This document shows positions 32,988 through 41,620 of a DNA stretch of 64,000 nucleotides, piece by piece (positions within the stretch are counted from its first letter, which is position 1; the number at the start of each line of letters is the position of its first letter). The notes under the pieces are model-generated. The model saw only the letters and a program-made list of their open reading frames with translations. It searched no databases and was not told where the DNA came from. A program made the position numbers and the translations under genes. Source of the DNA: Duganella sp. BJB480 (lineage in GTDB: Bacteria; Pseudomonadota; Gammaproteobacteria; Burkholderiales; Burkholderiaceae_D); NCBI GenBank assembly GCA_003416985.1, contig QVIN01000007.1, forward strand, positions 1 through 64,000. Direction: 5' to 3'.

Positions 32988-33497
32988 ATGCCGAAAGAAA
33001 GACCGATGGACGCCGTGGACGCCATCGTGGCGCAGTGGCGCCGCGAGCGCCCCGAACTGGACGTGGCGCCAATGGCGACGATAGGACGGCTGAAGCGCTG
33101 CGCGGCGCTGCTGCAGCGCAGGCTGGACGCGACCTTCGCCGAATTTGAAATGGGTGCGTGGGAATTCGATGTGCTGGCGACGCTCAGGCGTTCGGGCGCG
33201 CCCTACTGCCTGGCGCCGACCGCGCTGTTCTCGGCGATGATGATCACCTCCGGCACCATGACGCACCGGCTGCAGCGGCTGGAGGCGAGCGCGCTGGTCG
33301 AGCGGGTGCCCAACTCCACGGATGCCCGCAGCCTGCTGGTGCGGCTCACCCCGGCCGGGCTGGAACTGATCGACCGCGCGGTGGCCGCGCATGTCGACAA
33401 TGAACACAAGATCCTGTCGCCCCTGAGCCCAGCCGAACTGGCCTTGCTGGACACGGGGTTGATCAAACTGCTGGCGGTGCTGGAGCCGGCGGAGTAA
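32988..33497 (+). CDS. MarR-family transcriptional regulator
   Basis: A 169-residue winged-helix repressor, expected as a dimer. Dimerisation helix: IGRLKRCAALLQRRLDATFA. HTH and wing region: LAPTALFSAMMITSGTMTHR (recognition helix) and RLEASALVERVPNSTDARSL followed by VRLTPAGLELIDRAV, the classic D-x-R-S wing. The start at 32988 has TTGGAGTGTGCG upstream; an in-frame ATG at 32976 is possible but leaves no ribosome site. It is divergent from the EamA exporter and the nitroreductase, with two inverted repeats between them, so it probably senses a toxic aromatic or nitro compound. The ligand is unknown. Confidence 0.92.
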   Translation: MPKERPMDAVDAIVAQWRRERPELDVAPMATIGRLKRCAALLQRRLDATFAEFEMGAWEFDVLATLRRSGAPYCLAPTALFSAMMITSGTMTHRLQRLEASALVERVPNSTDARSLLVRLTPAGLELIDRAVAAHVDNEHKILSPLSPAELALLDTGLIKLLAVLEPAE

Positions 33498-33516
33498 GGC
33501 CCGCCGGCCGCAAAGG

Positions 33517-35562
33517 TCAGCCGCGTTTCATCACCAGCGTCAGGATGTCGTAGCTGGCCACCAGTTCGTCGTTCTGGTTGGTCACCTGCACGTCCCACGC
33601 GACCACGCCCTGGCCGACGCCCTTGTCGTCGGTGCGGTTGCGGTCCACCTTGCGCTTGCAGGTCAGGCGCGCGCGGATGGTGTCGCCGATGGCCACCGGC
33701 GTGATGAAGCGCAGGTTGTCCAGGCCATAGTTGGCCAGCACCGGACCGGGCGCCGGCGAGACGAACAGCCCGGCGGCGGCCGACAGCACGAAGTAGCCGT
33801 GCGCGATGCGCTTGCCGAACTGCGTGTCCTTGGCGGCGATGTCGTCGAAGTGCATGTAGAAGTAGTCGCCGGAGACGCCGCCGAAGTTGACGATGTCCGC
33901 CTCGGTCACGGTGCGGCGGTGCGTCAGCAGCGAATCGCCCATCTTCAGGTCTTCGAAGTAGCGGCGGAACGGGTGCACTTCGCTCTCCTGCACCTTGGCG
34001 CCGCGCACGTACTCGCCGGTGACGGCGGCCAGCATGGTCGGCGAGCCTTGGATGGCGGCGCGCTGCAGGAAGTGGCGCACCGCGCGGATGCCGCCCAGTT
34101 CCTCGCCGCCGCCGGCGCGGCCAGGGCCGCCGTGCTTGAGCTGCGGCAGCGGCGAACCGTGGCCTGTCGAATCGACCGACGCTTCGCGGTCCAGGATCAG
34201 CACGCGGCCGTGCGAGGCGGCCGCCATCGGCACGGCGTAGGCGGCGATGGCCGGCTCCTTGGTCACCAGCGTGGAAACCAGTGAGCCCTTGCCGCGCGCG
34301 GCCAAGGCCAGCGCCTCGTCGATGCCGTTGTAGCTGATGATGGTGCTGACCGGGCCGAAGGCTTCGATGTCGTGCACCGCGTCGTTGCGCATGCCGTCGC
34401 GGCACAGCAGCAGCGTCGGCGCGAAGAAGGAGCCGTTGGCGACGCCGTCGCCCACCAGTTTGAAGCCGTCGCGTTCACTGAACAGCACCTCGTTGCCGCG
34501 CGCGAGCAGCTCGACGCGCTCCGCCACATCGCGCTGCTGGTCCTTGGAGGCCAGTGCGCCCATGCGCACGCCCTCCACCGACGGATCGCCGACGCTGACC
34601 TTGGCCAGCCGCTCGCGCAGGCGGGTGCCAACGGCGTCCACCATATTTTCCGGCACGATGATGCGGCGGATGGCGGTGCATTTCTGGCCGGCCTTGCCGG
34701 TCATCTCGCGCGCCACCTCCTTGACGAACAAATCGAATTCGGCGTCGTCTGGCGTGACGTCCGGCGCCAGGATGGCGCAGTTGAGCGAGTCCGCCTCGGC
34801 GGTGAACGGCACCGAGTTGGCGATCAGGTTGCGGTTGGTGCGCAGCTTGGCGGCGGTGTCGGCGGAGCCGGTGAAGGTGACGACGTCGGCACCGCCCAGG
34901 CGGTCCAGCAGGTCGCCGGTGCCGCCGATGACCAGCTGCAGCGCGCCTTCCGGCAGCAGGCCGGAGTCGTTCATCATACGCACCAGGGCTTCGGTCAGGT
35001 AGCTGGTGGCGGAGGCAGGCTTGCCGATGCACGGCATGGCGGCCAGGAAGCTGGGCGCGAACTTCTCCAGCAGGCCCCAGATCGGGAAGTTGAAGGCGTT
35101 GATGTGCACCGCCAGGCCGCCGCGCGGCACCAGGATGTGGGTGCCGGAGAAGCCGCCGTTCTTACCCAGCGCCATGGCCGGGCCTTCGTGCAGCACGTTG
35201 GACGAAGGCAGCTCGCGGCTGCCCATGCTGGCGTAGGCGAACAGCGTGCCGGTGCCGCCTTCGATGTCGACCCAGCTGTCGGCGCGGGTGGCGCCGGTCA
35301 GGTGCGAGATCGCGTACAACTCTTCCTTGCGGCTGGCCAGGTACAGCGCCAGCGCCTTCAGGCGCGCGGCGCGCTGCTGGAAGTCCATCTTCATCAGCGC
35401 CGGCACGCCGGTCTTGCGGGCGTAGGTGACGGCTTCGTCGAAGTCGATTTTCTCGGCGTGGGTGTGGTAGATCAGCGAGTTGTTCAAGGCGCTGTGCAGC
35501 GGCGCGGAGGCTTCGGCGCCTATCCATCGGCCGCCGATCCAGCTTTGCAGGGTTGATGCCAT
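33517..35562 (-). CDS. paaZ: Oxepin-CoA hydrolase / 3-oxo-5,6-dehydrosuberyl-CoA semialdehyde dehydrogenase
   Basis: Bifunctional ring-opening enzyme of phenylacetate degradation, 681 residues. The N-terminal aldehyde dehydrogenase domain (about 1-520) has the catalytic Glu256 in FTAEADSLN and Cys295 in GKAGQKCTAIRR. The C-terminal MaoC-like hydratase domain (about 540-681) has FGGVSGDYFYMHFDDIAAKD and FGKRIAHGYFVLSAAAGL, where the Asp and His are catalytic. It hydrolyses oxepin-CoA and oxidises the resulting aldehyde with NADP+, preventing cyclisation to a toxic shunt product. Last gene of the paa operon, 15 nt downstream of paaY. Both active sites look intact. Confidence 0.97.
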   Translation of the reverse strand: MASTLQSWIGGRWIGAEASAPLHSALNNSLIYHTHAEKIDFDEAVTYARKTGVPALMKMDFQQRAARLKALALYLASRKEELYAISHLTGATRADSWVDIEGGTGTLFAYASMGSRELPSSNVLHEGPAMALGKNGGFSGTHILVPRGGLAVHINAFNFPIWGLLEKFAPSFLAAMPCIGKPASATSYLTEALVRMMNDSGLLPEGALQLVIGGTGDLLDRLGGADVVTFTGSADTAAKLRTNRNLIANSVPFTAEADSLNCAILAPDVTPDDAEFDLFVKEVAREMTGKAGQKCTAIRRIIVPENMVDAVGTRLRERLAKVSVGDPSVEGVRMGALASKDQQRDVAERVELLARGNEVLFSERDGFKLVGDGVANGSFFAPTLLLCRDGMRNDAVHDIEAFGPVSTIISYNGIDEALALAARGKGSLVSTLVTKEPAIAAYAVPMAAASHGRVLILDREASVDSTGHGSPLPQLKHGGPGRAGGGEELGGIRAVRHFLQRAAIQGSPTMLAAVTGEYVRGAKVQESEVHPFRRYFEDLKMGDSLLTHRRTVTEADIVNFGGVSGDYFYMHFDDIAAKDTQFGKRIAHGYFVLSAAAGLFVSPAPGPVLANYGLDNLRFITPVAIGDTIRARLTCKRKVDRNRTDDKGVGQGVVAWDVQVTNQNDELVASYDILTLVMKRG

Positions 35563-35577
35563 GTTTGTCTCCGTTGT

Positions 35578-36189
35578 TTATGCTTGGGCGTTTTTATGAA
35601 GATGCAGCGGCAGCGAGCTTTCCCACTCGATGCGCTTGCGGTCCGGTTCCACTTCGGTCAGCGCGTCCACTTCGCGCATGGTGTTCATGGAGCGCACCGC
35701 CAGTTCCTGGTACTGGCCGGTGCCCTCGGTCTTCCATTTGATCTCGTCGTCGCGCAGTTCGCGCGCCACCTTGGCCGGCGTGCCGACCACCAGGCTGCGC
35801 GGCGGAACCTGCATGCCGGCGCGGACGAAACTCATCGCGGCGACGATGCTGTCGGCACCGATGACGGCGTTGTCCATCACCACGCTGTTCATGCCGACCA
35901 GCGCGTTGCGGCCGATGCGGCAGCCATGCAGCACGGCGCCATGGCCGATATGGCCGTCGCGTTCGACCACCGTGTCGCAGCCGGGGAAGCCGTGCATGAC
36001 GCAGGTGTCCTGCAGGTTGGCGCCCTCCTCCAGGATCAGCCGGCCGAAGTCGCCGCGCAGCGCGGCCAGCGGGCCGACGTAGCAGCGCGGGCCGACGATG
36101 ACGTCGCCGATCAGCACCGCGCTGGGATGCACGTAAGCGGTCGGGTGGACCACCGGAGTGACGCCGTTGATTTCGTAGACCTTGACCAT
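35578..36189 (-). CDS. paaY: PaaY-type hexapeptide-repeat thioesterase
   Basis: A 203-residue left-handed beta-helix protein of the gamma-carbonic-anhydrase-like family. Hexapeptide repeats run from about residue 15 to 130 (PSAVLIGDVIVGPRCYVGPL, GHIGHGAVLHGCRIGRNALV). Metal-binding His residues lie in VMHGFPGC, GHIGHGAVLHG. A C-terminal helix follows. In phenylacetate catabolism PaaY hydrolyses dead-end CoA thioesters such as the cyclised oxepin shunt product, releasing CoA. The start MVKVYEINGVTPVVHPTAYV is typical. It sits 12 nt after paaJ and 15 nt before paaZ. Confidence 0.93.
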   Translation of the reverse strand: MVKVYEINGVTPVVHPTAYVHPSAVLIGDVIVGPRCYVGPLAALRGDFGRLILEEGANLQDTCVMHGFPGCDTVVERDGHIGHGAVLHGCRIGRNALVGMNSVVMDNAVIGADSIVAAMSFVRAGMQVPPRSLVVGTPAKVARELRDDEIKWKTEGTGQYQELAVRSMNTMREVDALTEVEPDRKRIEWESSLPLHLHKNAQA

Positions 36190-36201
36190 GACGGCGCCCG
36201 C

Positions 36202-37407
36202 TTACACGCGCTCGATGACGAGGGCAATGCCCTGCCCAACGCCGATGCACATGGTGCACAGCGCGTAGCGGCCGCCGGTGCGTTCGAGCTGGTTCAACGC
36301 CGCCAGCACCAGCCGCGCGCCGGATGCGCCCAGCGGGTGGCCGATGGCGATGGCGCCGCCGTTCGGGTTGACGTGCGCCGCGTCGTCGGCCAGGCCCAGG
36401 TCGCGCGTGACGGCCAGGCCCTGCGCGGCAAAGGCTTCGTTCAATTCGATGACGTCCATCTGTTCGATGGTCAGGCCGACCTGCGCCAACACCTTCTTCG
36501 ACGCCGGCGACGGACCGAAGCCCATGATGCGCGGCGCCAGGCCGGCGGTCGCCATGCCCAGCACGCGGGCGCGCTTGCGCAGGCCGTACTGCTCGGCGGC
36601 GGCGGCCGATGCCAGCAGGATCGCGCAGGCGCCGTCGTTCACGCCCGAGGCGTTACCTGCGGTGACGCTGCCATCCGGCTTGACCACGCCTTTGAGCCTG
36701 GCCAGCATCTCGACCGTGGTGTCCGGGCGTGGATGCTCGTCGGTGTCGACGATCTTTGGATCGCCTTTTTTCTGCACCAGCGTGACCGGCACGATTTCGT
36801 CCTTGAACACGCCGGCGGCATGCGCGGCGGCCCAGCGCTGCTGGCTGCGCACCGCGAACGCGTCCTGGTCGGCGCGGCTGATACCGAATTCCTGGGCGAC
36901 GTTTTCGGCCGTCTCCGGCATGCTGTCGATGCCATACTTGGCCTTCATCAGCGGATTGACGAAGCGCCAGCCGATGGTGGTGTCCTCGATCTTTGCGGCG
37001 CGCGAGAACGCACTGTCGGCCTTGCCCATGACGAAAGGCGCGCGGGTCATGCTCTCCACGCCGCCGGCGATCACCAGCTGCGCCTCGCCGGCCTTGATGG
37101 AACGCGCGGCGATGCCCACCGCGTCCAGGCTGGAGCCGCACAGGCGGTTGATGGTGTTGGCCGGCACGTCGACCGGCAGCCCGGCCAGCAGCGCGGCCAT
37201 GCGGCCGACGTTGCGATTGTCTTCGCCGGCGCCGTTGGCGCAGCCGTAGTAGACGTCGTCCACCTTGGACCAGTCCACGCCGGGATTGCGGGCGATCAGC
37301 GCGGCGATGGGCAGCGCGGCCAGGTCGTCGGCGCGCACGCCGGCAAGGGCGCCGCCGTAGCGGCCGAACGGGGTGCGGATGGCGTCACAGATAAAAGCGT
37401 CGTTCAC
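36202..37407 (-). CDS. paaJ: 3-oxoadipyl-CoA / 3-oxo-5,6-dehydrosuberyl-CoA thiolase
   Basis: Thiolase of 401 residues that releases acetyl-CoA twice in the pathway: from 3-oxo-5,6-dehydrosuberyl-CoA and from 3-oxoadipyl-CoA, the latter giving succinyl-CoA. The acyl-accepting Cys is in NRLCGSSLDAVGIAARSIKA, the catalytic His in NGGAIAIGHPLGASGARLVL, and the second Cys in YALCTMCIGVGQGIALV. NDAFICDAIRTPFGRYGGAL is the usual N terminus. GGAGATTCCGTG precedes the start. It is 9 nt after paaK. PcaF of the beta-ketoadipate route is the closest relative, but the operon context makes PaaJ the better name. Confidence 0.95.
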   Translation of the reverse strand: MNDAFICDAIRTPFGRYGGALAGVRADDLAALPIAALIARNPGVDWSKVDDVYYGCANGAGEDNRNVGRMAALLAGLPVDVPANTINRLCGSSLDAVGIAARSIKAGEAQLVIAGGVESMTRAPFVMGKADSAFSRAAKIEDTTIGWRFVNPLMKAKYGIDSMPETAENVAQEFGISRADQDAFAVRSQQRWAAAHAAGVFKDEIVPVTLVQKKGDPKIVDTDEHPRPDTTVEMLARLKGVVKPDGSVTAGNASGVNDGACAILLASAAAAEQYGLRKRARVLGMATAGLAPRIMGFGPSPASKKVLAQVGLTIEQMDVIELNEAFAAQGLAVTRDLGLADDAAHVNPNGGAIAIGHPLGASGARLVLAALNQLERTGGRYALCTMCIGVGQGIALVIERV

Positions 37408-37416
37408 GGAATCTCC

Positions 37417-38727
37417 TTAATGTTTCGGGCGCTGGTCGACCACGCGGCGGGCCTTGCCCGTCAATGTGCGTTCGATGCCGTTGGGGGCCAGCAGGCGCAC
37501 CTTGGTGCTGACGCCGACGTTGGTCTTGATGCGGTGTTCCAGTTCGCGCGCCAGCGCGGGGATCTCGCCGTCGGCCACGCCGGGCCGCAACTCGGCCAGC
37601 ACGTCGAGTTTGTCGAGGTGGCCGTCGCGCGAGATGACCAGCTGGTATTGCGGCGCCAGCTTAGGCATCTTGAGTATCAGTTCTTCAACCTGCGACGGGA
37701 ACACGTTCACGCCGCGGATGATCAGCATGTCGTCCGAGCGGCCGGTGATCTTGTCGATGCGGCGCATGGAGCGCGAAGTGGCCGGCAGCAGTCGCGTGAG
37801 GTCGCGCGTGCGGTAGCGGATCACGGGCAGCGCTTCCTTGGTCAGCGAGGTGAATACCAGCTCGCCCTCCTCGCCGTCCGGCAGCACCTCGCCGGTTTCG
37901 GGGTCGATGATCTCGGGGTAGAAATGGTCCTCCCAGATGACCGGGCCGTCCTTGCTCTCGATGCACTCGCTGGCCACACCGGGACCCATCACTTCGGACA
38001 GGCCGTAGATATCCACCGCGTCGATGCCGGCGCGCTGCTCGATCTCGCCGCGCATGGAGTCGGTCCAAGGCTCGGCGCCGAAGATGCCGACCTTGAGCGA
38101 ACTGGCGGCGGGGTCCAGGCCCTGGCGCTGGAATTCCTCGACGATGTTCAACATGTACGACGGCGTGACCATGATGATGGACGGTTTGAAGTCCTCGATC
38201 AGCTGCACCTGCTTTTCGGTCTGGCCGCCGGACATGGGAACCACCGTGCAGCCGAGGCGTTCGGCGCCGTAGTGCGCGCCAAGGCCGCCGGTGAACAGGC
38301 CGTAGCCGTAGGAGATGTGGACCATGTCGCCGCGCCGGCCGCCGGCCGCCCGGATCGAGCGCGCCACCACGCCGGCCCAGGTATCGATGTCCTTCTGTGT
38401 GTAGCCCACCACGGTCGGTTTGCCGGTGGTGCCGCTGGAGGCGTGCACCCGCACCACCTGCTCACGCGGCACGGCGAACATGCCGAACGGGTAGTTGTCG
38501 CGCAGTTCCTTCTTGCCGGTGAAGGGGAACTTGGCCAGGTCGGCCAGCGTGCGCAGGTCGTCGGGATGGACGCCGGCGGCGTCGAAAGCGGCGCGGTAGT
38601 GCGGGACGTTGTCGTAGGCGTGCTTGAGCGACCATTGCATGCGTTGCAGTTGCAGTGCTTGAAGCTCGTCCTTACTGGCGCGTTCGATCGGTTCCAGATC
38701 GGACGGCGCGGGAATGCGTTGAACCAT
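37417..38727 (-). CDS. paaK: Phenylacetate-CoA ligase
   Basis: First step of the pathway: phenylacetate + ATP + CoA to phenylacetyl-CoA + AMP + PPi. It is 436 residues, cytosolic, of the adenylate-forming superfamily. The P-loop is ASSGTTGKPTVVGYTQKDID (about residues 97-116), a later core motif is YGLSEVMGPGVASEC, then YRTRDLTRLLP and the C-terminal domain (ERTLTGKARRVVDQRP) with its catalytic Lys. The start at 38727 is fixed by GGAGGAGACACCG; the frame upstream is open to 38805 but overlaps paaI. paaI ends 22 nt upstream. Confidence 0.97.
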   Translation of the reverse strand: MVQRIPAPSDLEPIERASKDELQALQLQRMQWSLKHAYDNVPHYRAAFDAAGVHPDDLRTLADLAKFPFTGKKELRDNYPFGMFAVPREQVVRVHASSGTTGKPTVVGYTQKDIDTWAGVVARSIRAAGGRRGDMVHISYGYGLFTGGLGAHYGAERLGCTVVPMSGGQTEKQVQLIEDFKPSIIMVTPSYMLNIVEEFQRQGLDPAASSLKVGIFGAEPWTDSMRGEIEQRAGIDAVDIYGLSEVMGPGVASECIESKDGPVIWEDHFYPEIIDPETGEVLPDGEEGELVFTSLTKEALPVIRYRTRDLTRLLPATSRSMRRIDKITGRSDDMLIIRGVNVFPSQVEELILKMPKLAPQYQLVISRDGHLDKLDVLAELRPGVADGEIPALARELEHRIKTNVGVSTKVRLLAPNGIERTLTGKARRVVDQRPKH

Positions 38728-38749
38728 CGGTGTCTCCTCCTTGTTCTGC

Positions 38750-39220
38750 TTACTGCGGCACGATATGGCCGCTGACTCTGTGCGACTTACCCCGGAACAG
38801 CGCAACGGTGCGGCCGTCCTGGTTGGTGACCTTGACGTCGTAGACGCCGCTCTTGCCGGCCAATGCCTGCTCGCTGGCGTCGGCGGTCAGCACGTCGTGC
38901 AGCCGGGCGGGCGCGAGGTAGTCGATGGTGCAGGCGGCGCCCACGGTGGTCAGATTGTGGCTGTTGCAGGCGAAGGCGAAGGCGCTATCGGCCAGCGTGA
39001 AAATGAAACCGCCGTGGCAGCTGCCATGGCCGTTCAACATGTCCGCGCGCACCGGCATCGACATGCGGGCGTGGCCGGGCGAGATGGCGTCGACCTTCAT
39101 GCCCAGCCCCTGCGAGGCGGGATCGCTGTCGAACATGGCGGCGCCGACGGCTTGCGCCAGCGCTTGTGCTTCGTCGGCGCTGAGCGCGGGGGCGGCGGCC
39201 AGCGTTGCGGTCTTAGTCAT
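38750..39220 (-). CDS. paaI: Hydroxyphenylacetyl-CoA thioesterase
   Basis: Hotdog-fold thioesterase, 156 residues, that hydrolyses hydroxylated or stalled aryl-CoA intermediates to recover CoA. The active-site helix is LNGHGSCHGGFIFTLADSAF, with the catalytic Asp and the conserved HGG; AACTIDYLAPARLHDVLTAD is the central strand region. The start at 39220 is preceded by GGGAGGACGCTTCC and overlaps the end of paaH by eight bases, implying translational coupling. An in-frame ATG at 39286 lies inside paaH and is not needed. Confidence 0.95.
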   Translation of the reverse strand: MTKTATLAAAPALSADEAQALAQAVGAAMFDSDPASQGLGMKVDAISPGHARMSMPVRADMLNGHGSCHGGFIFTLADSAFAFACNSHNLTTVGAACTIDYLAPARLHDVLTADASEQALAGKSGVYDVKVTNQDGRTVALFRGKSHRVSGHIVPQ

Positions 39221-40805
39221 GGAAGCGTCCTCCCGCTGCGTGTTTGCGGCGCAGCAGCGGCGACACGCGGTAGCGGTCCTCGCCATACCCCGCAGCCAGG
39301 TTGGACAGCACGGCCACGATCTGGCCGATACCTACAACGTCCGCCCAGGCCAGCGGGCCGCGCGGATAGTTCACGCCCTTCTGCATGGCGAGATCCGCGC
39401 CGGCGGCGCTGCAGACGCCCTGGTTGACGGCATCCGCCGCCTCGTTGGCCAGCATGGCAACGGTACGCATGACGGCCATGCCCGGCACGTCGTCCAGCCG
39501 CGTGACGGTGAATCCGGCCGACTGGAACAGGCCGACCACGGCGTTGTAAGCCTCGGCCGAGCACTGGTCGGCGCGGCTGACGGCGATGCGCTTGGCGCTG
39601 GCGTAGTCCAGCGCCAGGTCGAACAGCACAGTGTCCGGATGATGGCTGTCGTGCGCGCGCTGGGTGGCGCTGCGGCCGTCCGTCAAGTAGACGGCGGCGC
39701 CGTTGCAGTGGAAGGCCGGCGCGTCGTCGGTGCCGACGACGTGGCTACGCGCTTCCGGCGTCTTGCGATGCGAGACGTTGATGCCGGAAGCGCGCAGGCG
39801 CGCCGCCAGCGCGTCGCTCACGGCGCCGCCGATGGCGTGCGACGGTCCAACCGCCGCACCCGGCTCGATGGTGTAGCTGACGAATTCCGGCTTGGGCTGC
39901 GCGGCTTCGGCCTGCGGCTGCGGCATGGCAGGGGCGCCGTCGCCGTAGCGGTAGAAGCCACGCCCCGATTTGCGGCCCAGGAAGCCGGCGTTGACCATCT
40001 CCTGCTGCAGCACCGACGGCGTGAAGCGCGGGTCGTTGAAGTAGGCGCCGAACACCGATTGCGTGACCGAGAAGTTGACGTCATGCCCGATCAGGTCCAT
40101 CAACTCGAATGGCCCCATGCGGAAGCCGCCGCAATCGCGCATGACGGCGTCGATGGTGGCGGCGTCGGCGGCCTGCTCGTTCAACAGGCGCCAGCCTTCG
40201 GCGTAGAACGGGCGCGCCACGCGGTTGACGATGAAGCCCGGCGTGGATTTGGCGTGCACCGGCTGCTTGCCCCACGCGGCGGCGGTGTCGTACACGGTTT
40301 GCGCGACGGCGGGATCGGTGGCCAGGCCGCTGATCACTTCCACCAGCGCCATCAACGGCACCGGATTGAAGAAGTGCATGCCGACCAGCCGCGCCGGCAC
40401 GCGCAGCTTGGCGGCGATGGCGGTGACCGAGATCGACGAGGTGTTGGTGGCGAGGATGCAGTCGTCGCCGACGATGGCTTCCAGCTCGGCGAACAGGCCG
40501 CGCTTGACGTCGAGGTTCTCGACGATGGCCTCGACCACCAGCGCGGAGCCGGCGACGTCGTTCAGCGTGATGGCCGCCTGCACGCGGGCGATGGAGGCGG
40601 CGCAATCGACGGCGCTCATGCGCTCCTTGGCCACCAGCTTGTTGAGCGCGGCGGCGATGTCGGACATGGCCTTGGCCACGGCTTCGGGACGCGTGTCGAA
40701 CAGCTTGACGGTGTAGCCGGCGACGGCCGCCACCTGGGCGATGCCGGCCCCCATGGCGCCGCTGCCGATGACGGCGATGGCGCGGTCGGTGTGGAGTGCT
40801 GCCAT
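39213..40805 (-). CDS. paaH: 3-hydroxyadipyl-CoA dehydrogenase
   Basis: NAD+-dependent (S)-3-hydroxyacyl-CoA dehydrogenase, 530 residues, that makes 3-oxoadipyl-CoA. The Rossmann motif is at the very start (IAVIGSGAMGAGIAQVAAVA, residues about 10-29). MHFFNPVPLMALVEVISGLA carries the catalytic His, and AKSTPGFIVNRVARPFYAEG is the active-site Asn region. A second C-terminal dehydrogenase module (about 400-500) is typical of PaaH (MQKGVNYPRGPLAWADVVGI). It is 1 nt after paaG and overlaps paaI by eight bases. No enoyl-CoA hydratase domain is present, so it does not replace PaaF. Confidence 0.95.
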   Translation of the reverse strand: MAALHTDRAIAVIGSGAMGAGIAQVAAVAGYTVKLFDTRPEAVAKAMSDIAAALNKLVAKERMSAVDCAASIARVQAAITLNDVAGSALVVEAIVENLDVKRGLFAELEAIVGDDCILATNTSSISVTAIAAKLRVPARLVGMHFFNPVPLMALVEVISGLATDPAVAQTVYDTAAAWGKQPVHAKSTPGFIVNRVARPFYAEGWRLLNEQAADAATIDAVMRDCGGFRMGPFELMDLIGHDVNFSVTQSVFGAYFNDPRFTPSVLQQEMVNAGFLGRKSGRGFYRYGDGAPAMPQPQAEAAQPKPEFVSYTIEPGAAVGPSHAIGGAVSDALAARLRASGINVSHRKTPEARSHVVGTDDAPAFHCNGAAVYLTDGRSATQRAHDSHHPDTVLFDLALDYASAKRIAVSRADQCSAEAYNAVVGLFQSAGFTVTRLDDVPGMAVMRTVAMLANEAADAVNQGVCSAAGADLAMQKGVNYPRGPLAWADVVGIGQIVAVLSNLAAGYGEDRYRVSPLLRRKHAAGGRFHD

Positions 40806-40806
40806 G

Positions 40807-41598
40807 TTATTTCCCCTTGAATTGCGGCGCGCGCTTTTCCATGAAGGCGGCCACGCCTTCGCGGTAGTCGTCGCTGCGACCCAGTTCGCTCATCATCTCG
40901 CACTCCAGCGCCAGCTGCTGTTGCAGCGAATTGTGCGGGCTGCAGTGCAAGGCTTGTTTGGTGAAGGCCAGGCCCTTGGTCGGCGCGGTGGCGAAGTGGC
41001 GCGCCATCGCCTGCGTTTCGGCGGCCAGTTCCTCGTCCGGCACGGCCTTCCAGATCAGGCCCCAGGATTCGGCCTTTTCGGCGCTGAGCTTATCGCCCAG
41101 CATGGCCAGGCCCATGGCGCGCGCGCTGCCGATCAGCCGTGGCAGGAAGTAGGTGCCGCCGGTGTCGGGGATCAGCCCCAGTTTGCAGAACACTTCGACG
41201 AAGGACGCGGATTTCGCGGCCAGCACGATGTCGCACGCCAGCGCGATGTTGGCGCCCGCGCCGGCGGCCACGCCGTTGACGGCGCAGATCACCGGCATCG
41301 GCAAGGCGCGCAGCGCCAGTACCAGCGGGGCGTAGTTCTTTTCCACCGAATCGCCCAGGTCGACCGGACGCGCGCCCGGCTCCACCGCGCGGTCCGACAA
41401 GTCCTGGCCGGCGCAGAAGCCGCGGCCGGCGCCGGTCAGCACCATCACGCGCACGCTCTTGTCGTGGCTGATCTTGTGCATCGCGTTGCGCACTTCCTCG
41501 TGCATGGCCTGGGTGAAGCTGTTGAGCTTATCGGGACGGTTCAGCGTCAGCGTGGCGACGCCGTCGGTGATGTCGAAGAGGATGTTCTCGTAGTTCAT
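40807..41598 (-). CDS. paaG: 1,2-epoxyphenylacetyl-CoA isomerase
   Basis: Crotonase-fold enzyme of 263 residues. It isomerises ring-1,2-epoxyphenylacetyl-CoA to oxepin-CoA and later shifts the double bond of a dehydrosuberyl-CoA. CoA/oxyanion-hole segments are GRGFCAGQDLSDRAVEPG and INGVAAGAGANIALACDIVL-like AVNGVAAGAGANIALACDIV. The Asp in LIPDTGGTYFLPRLIGSARA is the expected catalytic acid, as in PaaG rather than PaaF (which has Glu pairs). No separate PaaF hydratase is encoded between paaA and paaZ. Start ATG at 41598, 22 nt after paaE. Confidence 0.93.
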   Translation of the reverse strand: MNYENILFDITDGVATLTLNRPDKLNSFTQAMHEEVRNAMHKISHDKSVRVMVLTGAGRGFCAGQDLSDRAVEPGARPVDLGDSVEKNYAPLVLALRALPMPVICAVNGVAAGAGANIALACDIVLAAKSASFVEVFCKLGLIPDTGGTYFLPRLIGSARAMGLAMLGDKLSAEKAESWGLIWKAVPDEELAAETQAMARHFATAPTKGLAFTKQALHCSPHNSLQQQLALECEMMSELGRSDDYREGVAAFMEKRAPQFKGK

Positions 41599-41620
41599 GG
41601 CGTCTCCGGTGGGATGGTTC

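Noticed and set aside
35584..38775. 1063-codon plus-strand open frame through the paa operon
   Set aside because: Antisense to paaY, paaJ and paaK, all well supported; composition is His/Arg/Gln-rich without domains.
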